Translations under genes and position numbers: made by a program
Source: Desulfuromusa sp.
GTDB lineage: Bacteria > Desulfobacterota > Desulfuromonadia > Desulfuromonadales > Geopsychrobacteraceae
Assembly: GCA_029933365.1 (NCBI GenBank)
Contig: JAOZOH010000013.1
Location: 1 to 38,152, forward strand
Length of the DNA: 38,152 bases
Reading direction: 5' to 3'
Shown: piece by piece, positions 1 through 6,793 of the stretch
Layout: the number at the start of each line of letters is the position of its first letter
Numbering within the stretch: the stretch's first letter is position 1
Notes under the pieces: model-generated
The model's input: the letters and a program-made list of their open reading frames with translations, nothing else
Told to the model about the DNA's origin: nothing
Database searches by the model: none

Positions 1-2
1 AA

Positions 3-110
3 GATTACATCGGTAGCATAGCTGAATTTGCAGGTAAGGACGAATTCACCCTGCCATCCAGCGATCTCGGTATTCTCGGTTGCTTCAGACCGGAATATGA
101 TTTAGATTAA
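3..110 (+). CDS. C-terminal end of an unidentified protein (partial)
   Basis: An open frame enters from the left edge and ends at TAA 108-110, giving a 35-residue tail that finishes PEYDLD. The other two forward frames are closed by stops within the first 21 bases. I do not recognise the family from so short a tail. It ends about ten bases before the TPP riboswitch, so the thiamine operon begins in or just after its 3' end. Confidence 0.5.
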   Translation, partial: DYIGSIAEFAGKDEFTLPSSDLGILGCFRPEYDLD

Positions 111-120
111 TTGATATTAT

Positions 121-210
121 TGTTACGGGAGCTTGGAGAAACTGGGCTGAGAGAGATCTTGATGGGTCTGACCGTAGTACTCGTTCCGGATAATGCCGGC
201 GGAGGAAACA
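121..210 (+). promoter_or_regulatory. TPP (THI-element) riboswitch aptamer
   Basis: The conserved blocks of the thiamine pyrophosphate riboswitch are present in order: GGGCTGAGA near 144-152, the GACC block near 170-173, and the TTCCGGATAATGCCGGCGGAGGA segment (about 184-206). TGTT at 121-124 can pair with AACA at 207-210 to close P1. The aptamer lies directly upstream of a thiamine importer operon, the expected regulon. TPP binding would be expected to lower expression of thiB and downstream genes. Confidence 0.93.
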
Positions 211-222
211 GCATGGAATTTT

Positions 223-254
223 AAGCCGTTGACCTCTGGTGGGCGGCTTTTCTT
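223..254 (+). terminator. Riboswitch expression-platform terminator hairpin
   Basis: AAGCCG (223-228) pairs with CGGCTT (244-249), with an inner ACC/GGT pairing, and is followed by a short T-rich run (TTTTCTT, 248-254). It lies between the TPP aptamer and the thiB ribosome site (GGAG, 257-260), the usual place for a transcription-terminating expression platform. The U-run is short and interrupted, so termination may be partial. I could not model the competing antiterminator. Confidence 0.6.
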
Positions 255-268
255 ATGGAGACTGGCAG

Positions 269-1309
269 ATGAGAAAATTACTCGGTATCTTTGTTCTGGT
301 TGGATGTGTGTTCCTCTGCTTCGGTAACGCAGCGCTAGCTGAAGAGACCATTACCTTGATGACCCACGACAGTTTCAATATCAGCAAAAATATCCTTCGC
401 CAGTTTGAAGACGAGAACCACGTTAAAGTCCGTTTTTTGAAATCTGGAGATGCTGGGGCGGCGCTGATACAAGCAATCCTGTCGAAAGAGAATCCCCTTG
501 CAGATGTTTTCTTTGGCGTCGACAACACTTTTTTAAGTCGTGCCATCACTGCCGATATTTTTGTCCCTTATCCATCTCCTCGACTGGTAGATATCCCCGA
601 TGAGCTTAAACTGGATAAAAGGAATCGCCTCCTTCCGGCCGATTATGGCGATGTCTGCCTTAATATCGACAAAGCGTGGTTCGCCAAAAACAATCTGCAA
701 ATACCAATCGATCTTGCCGACCTGATTAAACCCGAATATCGCGGCTTAACAGTGGTAGAAAATCCGGCAACCTCTTCACCGGGGATGGCATTTCTCCTCG
801 CGACCATCGGGCGCTTTGGTGAGGACGGCTATCTCAATTTCTGGAAACAATTACGAGCCAATAAGGTCCTGGTCGCTAACGGTTGGAACGATGCCTACTA
901 CGGCAGCTTCACTGCCGCATCAAAGGGCGATCGACCGATTGTTGTCAGCTACGCTTCAAGCCCGGCAGCAACGGTTTTTTTCTCCAAAGAGCCCCTTGAA
1001 GAGTCGCCAACAGCGGCAGTTCTGGGCAACCGCTCGGCATTCCGGCAGATCGAATTTGTCGGTATTCTGAAGGGGACGAAAAAACAGGTCCTCGCTGAGA
1101 AGTTGGTCGATTTTATTCTCAGTCGCCCATTTCAAGAGGATATCCCCTTGCAGATGTTCGTCTTCCCTGCCAACAAAAAAGCGCAGCTTCCACCGGTTTT
1201 TGTCAAGCACTCTCAGGTTGCCGATGAACCAGCACAGGTGACCCCGGCTGCAATTGAGGCCAACCGTCAACAATGGCTAGAAGAATGGACGGAAGCTGTT
1301 TTGCGGTAA
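269..1309 (+). CDS. thiB: Thiamine ABC transporter, periplasmic substrate-binding protein ThiB
   Basis: Captures thiamine (or its phosphates) in the periplasm and delivers it to ThiPQ. I chose ATG 269, giving 346 residues close to the E. coli family length, because GGAG lies just upstream and the protein then opens with a clean signal peptide (MRKLLG, hydrophobic core, cleavage near ALA-EE). An in-frame GTG at 239 falls inside the riboswitch hairpin and is unlikely. The body has the two-lobed type-2 periplasmic-binding pattern of the iron/thiamine family, including ENPATSSPG and NGWNDAYYGSF stretches and a C-terminal FVFPAN segment. The TPP riboswitch upstream and thiP-thiQ downstream settle the substrate better than sequence alone. 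A 300-base gap with palindromic repeats separates it from thiP, which is unusual for this operon. Confidence 0.9.
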   Translation: MRKLLGIFVLVGCVFLCFGNAALAEETITLMTHDSFNISKNILRQFEDENHVKVRFLKSGDAGAALIQAILSKENPLADVFFGVDNTFLSRAITADIFVPYPSPRLVDIPDELKLDKRNRLLPADYGDVCLNIDKAWFAKNNLQIPIDLADLIKPEYRGLTVVENPATSSPGMAFLLATIGRFGEDGYLNFWKQLRANKVLVANGWNDAYYGSFTAASKGDRPIVVSYASSPAATVFFSKEPLEESPTAAVLGNRSAFRQIEFVGILKGTKKQVLAEKLVDFILSRPFQEDIPLQMFVFPANKKAQLPPVFVKHSQVADEPAQVTPAAIEANRQQWLEEWTEAVLR

Positions 1310-1358
1310 GATGCTTTCATTCATATGACACTGCCAAAGAGGAACAACTGAGTAAATT

Positions 1359-1576
1359 CGGGACTGTCCCCGCATGGGGGCTGTCCCAGGAGGCATTTGC
1401 GACGAGAACCACCACAGTTTCATAGCCCGGAAACACCTGGGACAGCCCCCGATGGATCTGGGGACAGTCCCGCGTTTACTACAATATTGCTTAAACTAGC
1501 GCCATTCGGGACTGTCCCAGATATTTACGGGTCATGAAAAACGGAGGCTTTCATCTCAAAAGTCTGGGACAGCCGG
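1359..1576 (+). repeat. Cluster of GGGACTGTCCC-type palindromic repeats (REP/MITE-like)
   Basis: The thiB-thiP gap is built from related near-palindromes. CGGGACTGTCCCC (1359-1371) matches the reverse complement at 1460-1472, and GGGGGCTGTCCCAGG (1376-1390) matches exactly at 1436-1450, so 1359-1472 is a long nested inverted repeat with a 45-base loop. A second pair, CTGTCCCAGA (1512-1521) and TCTGGGACAG (1563-1572), follows. From memory, similar motifs recur in Desulfuromonadales genomes, often near REP-associated Y1 transposases; no transposase is present here. No coding frame explains the region. Confidence 0.85.
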
Positions 1577-1609
1577 TTTTTCTGTAATACTCCACCATCA
1601 GGATAATCC

Positions 1610-3298
1610 ATGAACTTTTCACCGAGAAAAAAAACCGCATTTTTAAACAGCCACCAGTTACTACTGGTTCTGCCACTGGTTTTTCTTGGCCTCTTCTACT
1701 TCTACCCACTCATCAAAATATTCATCCTCAGTTTTTTCCCCGCAGGAAGCTTCGACCAACACGAAATTATTCGTTTTTTCTCAACACCATCGTATCTAAA
1801 AATTGTCTGGTTCACCTGTTGGCAAGCGGCGCTTTCAACCCTTTTGACGCTGATTGTGTCACTACCGGGAGCGTATATCTACGCTCACTACCGTTTTCCT
1901 GGCAAAAAGCTTGTGCAGATTCTAACCACAATCCCCTTTGTTTTGCCGACCGTCGTCGTCGCAACCGCATTTCGTGCTCTGCTCGGTCACGGGGGGGTAC
2001 TCAACACCCTTGCTGTCAACTGGCTCGGTTTTGAGCAACCACCGATCTCTCTGGAACAAACGTTGTGGTTCTTCCTGCTGGCCCATATTTTTTATAACTA
2101 TGCACTGGTGTTGCGAATTGTCGGCAGCTTTTGGGCGGGATTGGCTCCCGAACTCAATCATGCTGCGAGTATGCTTGGAGCATCCCCGTGGACGACGTTC
2201 CGCAAGATCACGCTGCCACTGCTAATCCCAGCAATCGGCTCGGCAGCCCTGTTGGTGTTTATCTTCTGTTTCACCAGTTTTGGCGTCATTTTAATTCTTG
2301 GCGGGCCGGGATATGCGACCCTCGAAGTCGAAATTTACCGTCAAGCGGTTCACCTGTTCAATCTGCCGATGGCAGCCACCCTGTCATTGGTTCAGATTAT
2401 GATCAATTTTCTTCTCATGTGGCTCCACGCAAAACTGGGAGAGAAAAACAACCTGGCATGGTTTGGCTCAACTGGCAGCAGAGCTGCGAAAACCGCAAGA
2501 AGCAGAAAAGAAAAGCTTGGTATTACCATCCACCTGACCTTTGTCCTGAGTCTGTTGCTAGCGCCGATGCTTGCCCTGATTGTCCGTTCGCTGCACTCTG
2601 ATTCGGGTGGGACATTCGTTTTTTATACCGCTCTGTTTCAGTCTGTTACTGACTCGCTGTTTTATGTTCCTCCATTCAGCGCGATCCTTAACAGTGTTGG
2701 GTTTGGTATCGCTGCAATGACTTTTGCCTTGCTGCTTGGGCTATCGGCATCATCATATCTCGCCCTGTCCAACCAACAGGGGAAGGCTTTCTGGGACGCC
2801 ATCATTATGTTACCGCTGGCAACCTCGGCTGTCACTCTCGGATTCGGCTATATTATCACCCTGAACAAACCGCCCCTCAATCTACGGGAATCGGTTCTGC
2901 TGGTGATTCTTGCCCATACTCTGGTTGCGTTCCCTTTTGTCGTCCGCTGTCTGCTTCCCGCCATTCGGCAAATTCCTCACTCCCTGCGTGAAGCAGCAAC
3001 CTTGCTGGGGGCGTCTCCCTGGCAGATACGGAAAACCATCGACCTGCCCCTGCTCTGTCCGGCCATTCTGGTTGCCGCCATCTTTGCTTTTGCCATCAGT
3101 ATGGGTGAGTTCGGCGCATCGGCTTTTGTCACCCGGCCGCAAACACCCACCATGCCGGTTGCAATCTTCCGCTTCTTAAGTCAGCCAGGGGAAATGAATT
3201 ATGGACAAGCAATGGCGATGAGTACAATTTTGATGGTCGTGACAGCGGCAGCTTTTCTGGTCATGGAAAAACTGCCTAATCGGCTTGGAGAACATTGA
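1610..3298 (+). CDS. thiP: Thiamine ABC transporter permease ThiP
   Basis: Inner-membrane channel of the thiamine importer. At 562 residues it has the duplicated layout of ThiP/FbpB-type permeases, with two fused MetI-like halves. Each half carries an EAA-type coupling loop that contacts the ATPase: LNHAASMLGASPWTTFRK near residues 182-199 and LREAATLLGASPWQIRK in the second half. About a dozen hydrophobic segments are visible, the first immediately after the basic N terminus. ATG 1610 is preceded by a weak AGGA. The stop TGA (3296-3298) overlaps the ATG of thiQ by one base, so the two are translationally coupled. The repeat cluster upstream may affect how much message reaches it from thiB. 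Confidence 0.9.
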   Translation: MNFSPRKKTAFLNSHQLLLVLPLVFLGLFYFYPLIKIFILSFFPAGSFDQHEIIRFFSTPSYLKIVWFTCWQAALSTLLTLIVSLPGAYIYAHYRFPGKKLVQILTTIPFVLPTVVVATAFRALLGHGGVLNTLAVNWLGFEQPPISLEQTLWFFLLAHIFYNYALVLRIVGSFWAGLAPELNHAASMLGASPWTTFRKITLPLLIPAIGSAALLVFIFCFTSFGVILILGGPGYATLEVEIYRQAVHLFNLPMAATLSLVQIMINFLLMWLHAKLGEKNNLAWFGSTGSRAAKTARSRKEKLGITIHLTFVLSLLLAPMLALIVRSLHSDSGGTFVFYTALFQSVTDSLFYVPPFSAILNSVGFGIAAMTFALLLGLSASSYLALSNQQGKAFWDAIIMLPLATSAVTLGFGYIITLNKPPLNLRESVLLVILAHTLVAFPFVVRCLLPAIRQIPHSLREAATLLGASPWQIRKTIDLPLLCPAILVAAIFAFAISMGEFGASAFVTRPQTPTMPVAIFRFLSQPGEMNYGQAMAMSTILMVVTAAAFLVMEKLPNRLGEH

Positions 3299-4350
3299 TG
3301 TCGTTACTCGAAGTTAAAAATCTTGGGAAGCAGTATGCTGGTCTGCCCCTCTTATCTGCCGTCAATTTTACTTTGGAAGAAGGGGAGATCCTTTGCCTGC
3401 TCGGCCCTTCAGGATCGGGGAAAACGACCCTGTTGAGGATGTTAAGTGGGCTGGAATATCCCGATCATGGCGATATTTTCTTCGCTGGAAAGAATCTTGC
3501 CGGGATAGCACCACATAAGCGCCACTTCGGGATGATGTTTCAAAATTATGCCCTGTTTCCCCATAAAAACATCATCGAAAATATCTGTTTTGGCCTCGAT
3601 ATGCTAAATTGGCCACAAGAACGGCAACGACAACGGGCAAAAGAGATCCTTAGTTCACTCGGATTACAAGGATTTGAGTCCCGGCGGGTTGAGACCCTTT
3701 CTGGTGGAGAGCAGCAGCGCGTCGCATTGGCGCGCAGTCTTGCACCTCAGCCCCGGCTGCTCCTCCTAGACGAACCCCTCGGCTCACTCGATCGAACCCT
3801 GCGTGACCATCTAGCAGGAGAGATTCGGACCATTCTTAAATCACAGGGAGTCACTGCCGTCTTTGTCACCCACGATCAGTCAGAAGCTTTCACCGTTGCC
3901 GACCAGATTGCTATTTTGCAACAGGGACAGATGGAGCAACTCGCACCACCGGAACAGCTTTATCGGCAACCCGCCAATGAAGCCGTCGCCCGCTTCCTCG
4001 GTTTCAAAAATATCCTTACTGTTGCCAGCGATTGCCCTCCGCTACTAAAACTGGAGGGATTCCATTTGCCGCAACATTTGTTAAACACAGGCTATCAAAA
4101 GTTACTGATTCGCCCTGAAGCAGCGAAAATTATGCTAAGTGATAGTCTGAACTATTCGGCAGCATCAGTTCGGGGAATTATTACAAAGCGGATATTTCAG
4201 GGGCAAGTGTTTCAAGTGGTGGTCAAAACCGGCCATCTCTCCCTCAGCTTCAACCTCCCCATCGACCCACTCCCACCAGAAATCGGGGGAGAAATCCATT
4301 TGGAGCTTAATCCCGCAGCAATTGTGCCATTATACGAGGAGAGGGAATGA
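3298..4350 (+). CDS. thiQ: Thiamine ABC transporter ATP-binding protein ThiQ
   Basis: Cytoplasmic ATPase that powers thiamine uptake through ThiP. Visible motifs are Walker A GPSGSGKTT (about 36-44), the Q-loop FQNYALFPH, signature LSGGEQQRVALAR, Walker B LLLLDEPLGSLD and the switch histidine in FVTHDQSEAF. At 350 residues it is longer than E. coli ThiQ because of a C-terminal region of about 110 residues resembling the TOBE/regulatory domain of Fe3+, sulfate and polyamine ATPases. By sequence alone it could be FbpC-like; the TPP riboswitch and ThiB partner favour thiamine. ATG 3298 overlaps the thiP stop, and a TTG at 3295 is a less likely start. Confidence 0.88.
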   Translation: MSLLEVKNLGKQYAGLPLLSAVNFTLEEGEILCLLGPSGSGKTTLLRMLSGLEYPDHGDIFFAGKNLAGIAPHKRHFGMMFQNYALFPHKNIIENICFGLDMLNWPQERQRQRAKEILSSLGLQGFESRRVETLSGGEQQRVALARSLAPQPRLLLLDEPLGSLDRTLRDHLAGEIRTILKSQGVTAVFVTHDQSEAFTVADQIAILQQGQMEQLAPPEQLYRQPANEAVARFLGFKNILTVASDCPPLLKLEGFHLPQHLLNTGYQKLLIRPEAAKIMLSDSLNYSAASVRGIITKRIFQGQVFQVVVKTGHLSLSFNLPIDPLPPEIGGEIHLELNPAAIVPLYEERE

Positions 4351-4454
4351 TAAATGTAGCGATTTTTTGTCAATGGTGGGGGAAGCACAACGAATTAAAC
4401 AATCCCTTTTCTGCGCCAGCAGAACTGATCATCGCCGTTGATGGCCTCGGCTAG
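4347..4454 (+). pseudogene. 35-codon remnant, possibly the start of a thiamine pyrophosphokinase
   Basis: An ATG overlapping the thiQ stop (ATGA, 4347-4350), preceded by GAGGAGAGGGA, opens a 35-codon frame ending in TAG at 4452-4454. The peptide begins MINVAIF and ends AELIIAVDGLG. Thiamine diphosphokinases begin with a similar strand and a DLIIAxDGGA motif, and such a gene would fit at the end of a thiamine-import operon. A full enzyme is about 200 residues, so this would be an N-terminal fragment cut off where the convergent hydrogenase-like gene begins. The two stops share the same CTAG (4451-4454). The similarity is short; it could instead be a chance coupled ORF. Confidence 0.35.
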
Positions 4455-4975
4455 CCATTCTTCTCCCTCTTTTGTTGTAATAATTGCAATATCCCCTGCA
4501 TGAGTGCTATCGGGGTGGGAGGGCAGCCAGGGATAATGGCATCAACCGGAATCACGTTGGAGACCGGTCCACAACTGGCGTATGAGACCCCAAACTCCCC
4601 GCCATGCCCAGCACAGTCTCCCATTGCAACCACCAATTTAGGAGCAGGCATTGCAACATAGGTACGTTTCAATGCTTCCTGCATATGCCGGGAAACAACC
4701 CCGGTGACCAGCAACAGATCCGCATGCCGGGGTGAGGCAACAAAATGGACCCCGAAACGTTCTATATCATAAAAACTATTGTTGACCGCATGCATCTCCA
4801 GCTCACAACCATTGCACGAACCAGCATCAACCATGCGAATAGCCAATGAGCCGCTAAAATGTGCAACAATCTCTTTTTGACACGCAGCACCAAGTTCGGC
4901 AATTGGATCGTCAGAAAAAGAAAAAGGTTCGGTCACACATCCGGTTCGACGAATTTTATTATAAATACCAAACAT
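4451..4975 (-). CDS. ehrS: Ehr complex small subunit (HyfI/NuoB-like iron-sulfur protein)
   Basis: Peripheral iron-sulfur subunit of the Ehr membrane complex, homologous to the small subunit of group 4 [NiFe] hydrogenases and to NuoB. The four cysteines for the proximal [4Fe-4S] cluster are present: C54 and C57 in GSCNGCELE, C121 in GDCAGHGG and C151 in PGCPPTP. It is 174 residues, shorter than E. coli HyfI. It is the last gene of the minus-strand cluster but is separated from ehrL by 219 bases holding a palindromic element, whereas the upstream genes overlap or abut. Its ribosome site is weak (AGAGAG). The cluster can carry electrons, but the partner subunit lacks the NiFe ligands, so the electron acceptor is unknown. 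Confidence 0.85.
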   Translation of the reverse strand: MFGIYNKIRRTGCVTEPFSFSDDPIAELGAACQKEIVAHFSGSLAIRMVDAGSCNGCELEMHAVNNSFYDIERFGVHFVASPRHADLLLVTGVVSRHMQEALKRTYVAMPAPKLVVAMGDCAGHGGEFGVSYASCGPVSNVIPVDAIIPGCPPTPIALMQGILQLLQQKREKNG

Positions 4976-5024
4976 AAAAACTCTCTATACTCAAGCAGAA
5001 AAATCTTTGTAAATTATCTGCTGG

Positions 5025-5192
5025 CTAGGAGGTTATCGGTCTTTGCGAATCTACTGCAAAATCGACTGTTCGAGGGCAGATTTTCGTAGATTTGAGAGCG
5101 AATAGCACCGCTATTTGTCGAAAATATACAGAAATATGAACCGATCAGGCGATTTTGCAGTAGATTCTTGTAAGGTCCGACAGCCTCCTAAC
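5025..5192 (-). repeat. Palindromic MITE/REP-like element between ehrL and ehrS
   Basis: GAATCTACTGCAAAATCG (5047-5064) is repeated perfectly inverted as CGATTTTGCAGTAGATTC (5150-5167). The inverted repeat continues outward imperfectly to AGGAGG (5027-5032) and CCTCCT (5184-5189), so the unit has ends of about 38 bases and a total length near 165. A nested palindrome AATAGC-ACC-GCTATT sits at 5101-5115 in the middle. It codes for nothing convincing. Terminal inverted repeats without a transposase fit a non-autonomous element; the whole transcript could also fold into a long hairpin affecting ehrS expression. No target-site duplication was clear. Confidence 0.85.
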
Positions 5193-5194
5193 TA

Positions 5195-6793
5195 TTAAAG
5201 GTCATGTCCCGAATAGGAACCATTGACCGATTTATTACACACCGGGAAATCAGGGACAATAACCCCGTCCAGCATCATTTCCAATGCTTGCCAGGTCAAC
5301 CAGCTGGGATCACGGGGAAAGTAGCGTAAAACTTTGCCCTGATTATCAAGGCGTAGATATGCAAGTGTTTCTCCACGCCACCCTTCGACAAGCCCAATCC
5401 CTTCAGTTTCATGATCAGGGAGGGAATAGTTAACAGTTAAATCACCCGCTGGAAGCCGCTTCAGTAGTTGTGACAGCAGGCTGAGAGAAACAAATATTTC
5501 TTCTCCACGAACGCGCAATCTCGATGTCAAATCCCCTTCACTGAATGCTGGGACTTTGACCTTAAGTTGATCGTAGGGGGCGTAGGGAGCATCCCGGCGG
5601 AGGTCGTCCTGCAAGTTACTGGCACGCCCCACATAACCGACAGCCCCAAGCCGTTGCGCATCTTCCGGCGTCAGGATGGCATAATCAAGTAAACGGTCCT
5701 GCAAACTGGGAGATTCGAGCAAGAGGGGTAATAATTCTTCAAGCTCGATGCGCAACTGGCTAATTTCATCCTGCATGCTTCCGGCAGCATCTTCACTTAA
5801 ATCGGCGCTGACACCACCAACGACAAGCATGTCCATCAACAGACGATGACCCAATACCACCTGATTCTGCCGCTGCCAGAGTTCCCGTAACCGGGAGGTC
5901 TGATACTGCGCAAAAGCAAAACCCACATCGTTACAAATTGCGCCAATATCCCCAAGGTGGTTAGCAATTCTTTCACGTTCCGAGAAAATGGCTCGTAGCA
6001 TCAAAGCGCGTGGTGGCGGTTCTATCCCCAAAGCACGTTCAGTGGCTTGGCAAGCGGCCCAACTATGGGTGACGGTACTGTCACCTGAGACTCGACCTGC
6101 CAACCGGATCAGCCTATTAAGATCCCGACCGACAGCAATTTTTTCGATCCCCTTATGGACATAGCCAAGACGCTCTTCCAGCCGCAAAATATCTTCGCCC
6201 ATGGCCTGAAAGCGAAAATGCCCAGGTTCAATGATTCCCGCATGAACGGGACCAACAGGGATTTGGTAGACCTCTTCTCCAGCTACGGCAGAAAAAGGGT
6301 AGCCATTATCAGGAGCGGTGTTCTCAACCGGATTTCCGGCAACGGGAAAAGTCTGACGTAAAGGAAAATCCGTTTCAGACCAAGCCTGATGACGAATCCA
6401 GCGCCGGGTATCCTGTTTCTCCTGAAATCGGACTCCAAACATGTCTTGTAGTGAACGTTCAGGGCGACTTGCCGCCATAAAAAATTCCGCTTGGGAAGGT
6501 AATTCGGGATCATCTTCAGTCACCTCAGTTTGTAATAGCAGATGCCCGTCAATCCCAAACAGGAGAGTTCTGATGATAATCGCAGGGGATCGATGATCTC
6601 CCCAGACAGCAGACCAACGTAAATTGTTCTGTGCAGCCACCTTGGCGGAAAAGCCCCAATCTTTTGGTCTCAATCTCAGGAGTGCTACCAACCCAGAAAA
6701 AGGCTCTTCTTTTTGACTTCTGATCCCGACAGAGGTCAGTTGGTCAGCAAAATCGACCACAGTTCCCTGAGTCGGATACGGTTGAGTTATCAT
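5195..6793 (-). CDS. ehrL: Ehr complex large subunit (HyfG/NuoCD-like, without NiFe ligands)
   Basis: A NuoC-like N-terminal domain (about residues 1-150) is fused to a NuoD/hydrogenase-large-subunit domain (about 175-532), as in HyfG/HycE. The site that holds Ni-Fe in true hydrogenases, RxCGxCxxxH, reads RVSGDSTVTH at residues 234-243 (Ser236 and Ser239 in place of Cys). The C-terminal DPCxxC reads DPSWLT at 495-500 (Ser497 and Thr500). All four metal-binding cysteines are therefore absent while the surrounding frame is intact. This is the hallmark of Ehr (energy-converting-hydrogenase-related) complexes known from Geobacter and relatives. It cannot be a [NiFe] hydrogenase as encoded. The start overlaps the upstream gene by four bases (ATGA). 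Confidence 0.88.
   Translation of the reverse strand: MITQPYPTQGTVVDFADQLTSVGIRSQKEEPFSGLVALLRLRPKDWGFSAKVAAQNNLRWSAVWGDHRSPAIIIRTLLFGIDGHLLLQTEVTEDDPELPSQAEFFMAASRPERSLQDMFGVRFQEKQDTRRWIRHQAWSETDFPLRQTFPVAGNPVENTAPDNGYPFSAVAGEEVYQIPVGPVHAGIIEPGHFRFQAMGEDILRLEERLGYVHKGIEKIAVGRDLNRLIRLAGRVSGDSTVTHSWAACQATERALGIEPPPRALMLRAIFSERERIANHLGDIGAICNDVGFAFAQYQTSRLRELWQRQNQVVLGHRLLMDMLVVGGVSADLSEDAAGSMQDEISQLRIELEELLPLLLESPSLQDRLLDYAILTPEDAQRLGAVGYVGRASNLQDDLRRDAPYAPYDQLKVKVPAFSEGDLTSRLRVRGEEIFVSLSLLSQLLKRLPAGDLTVNYSLPDHETEGIGLVEGWRGETLAYLRLDNQGKVLRYFPRDPSWLTWQALEMMLDGVIVPDFPVCNKSVNGSYSGHDL

Noticed and set aside
213..224. ATG-GAA-TTT-TAA mini-ORF with a GGAGG just upstream, a possible leader peptide
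   Set aside because: The GGAGG is part of the conserved 3' segment of the TPP aptamer, so the apparent ribosome site is explained by the riboswitch; a three-codon frame is weak evidence alone.
239..268. GTG start giving thiB ten extra residues
   Set aside because: The start lies inside the terminator hairpin and has no ribosome site; ATG 269 gives a normal signal peptide.
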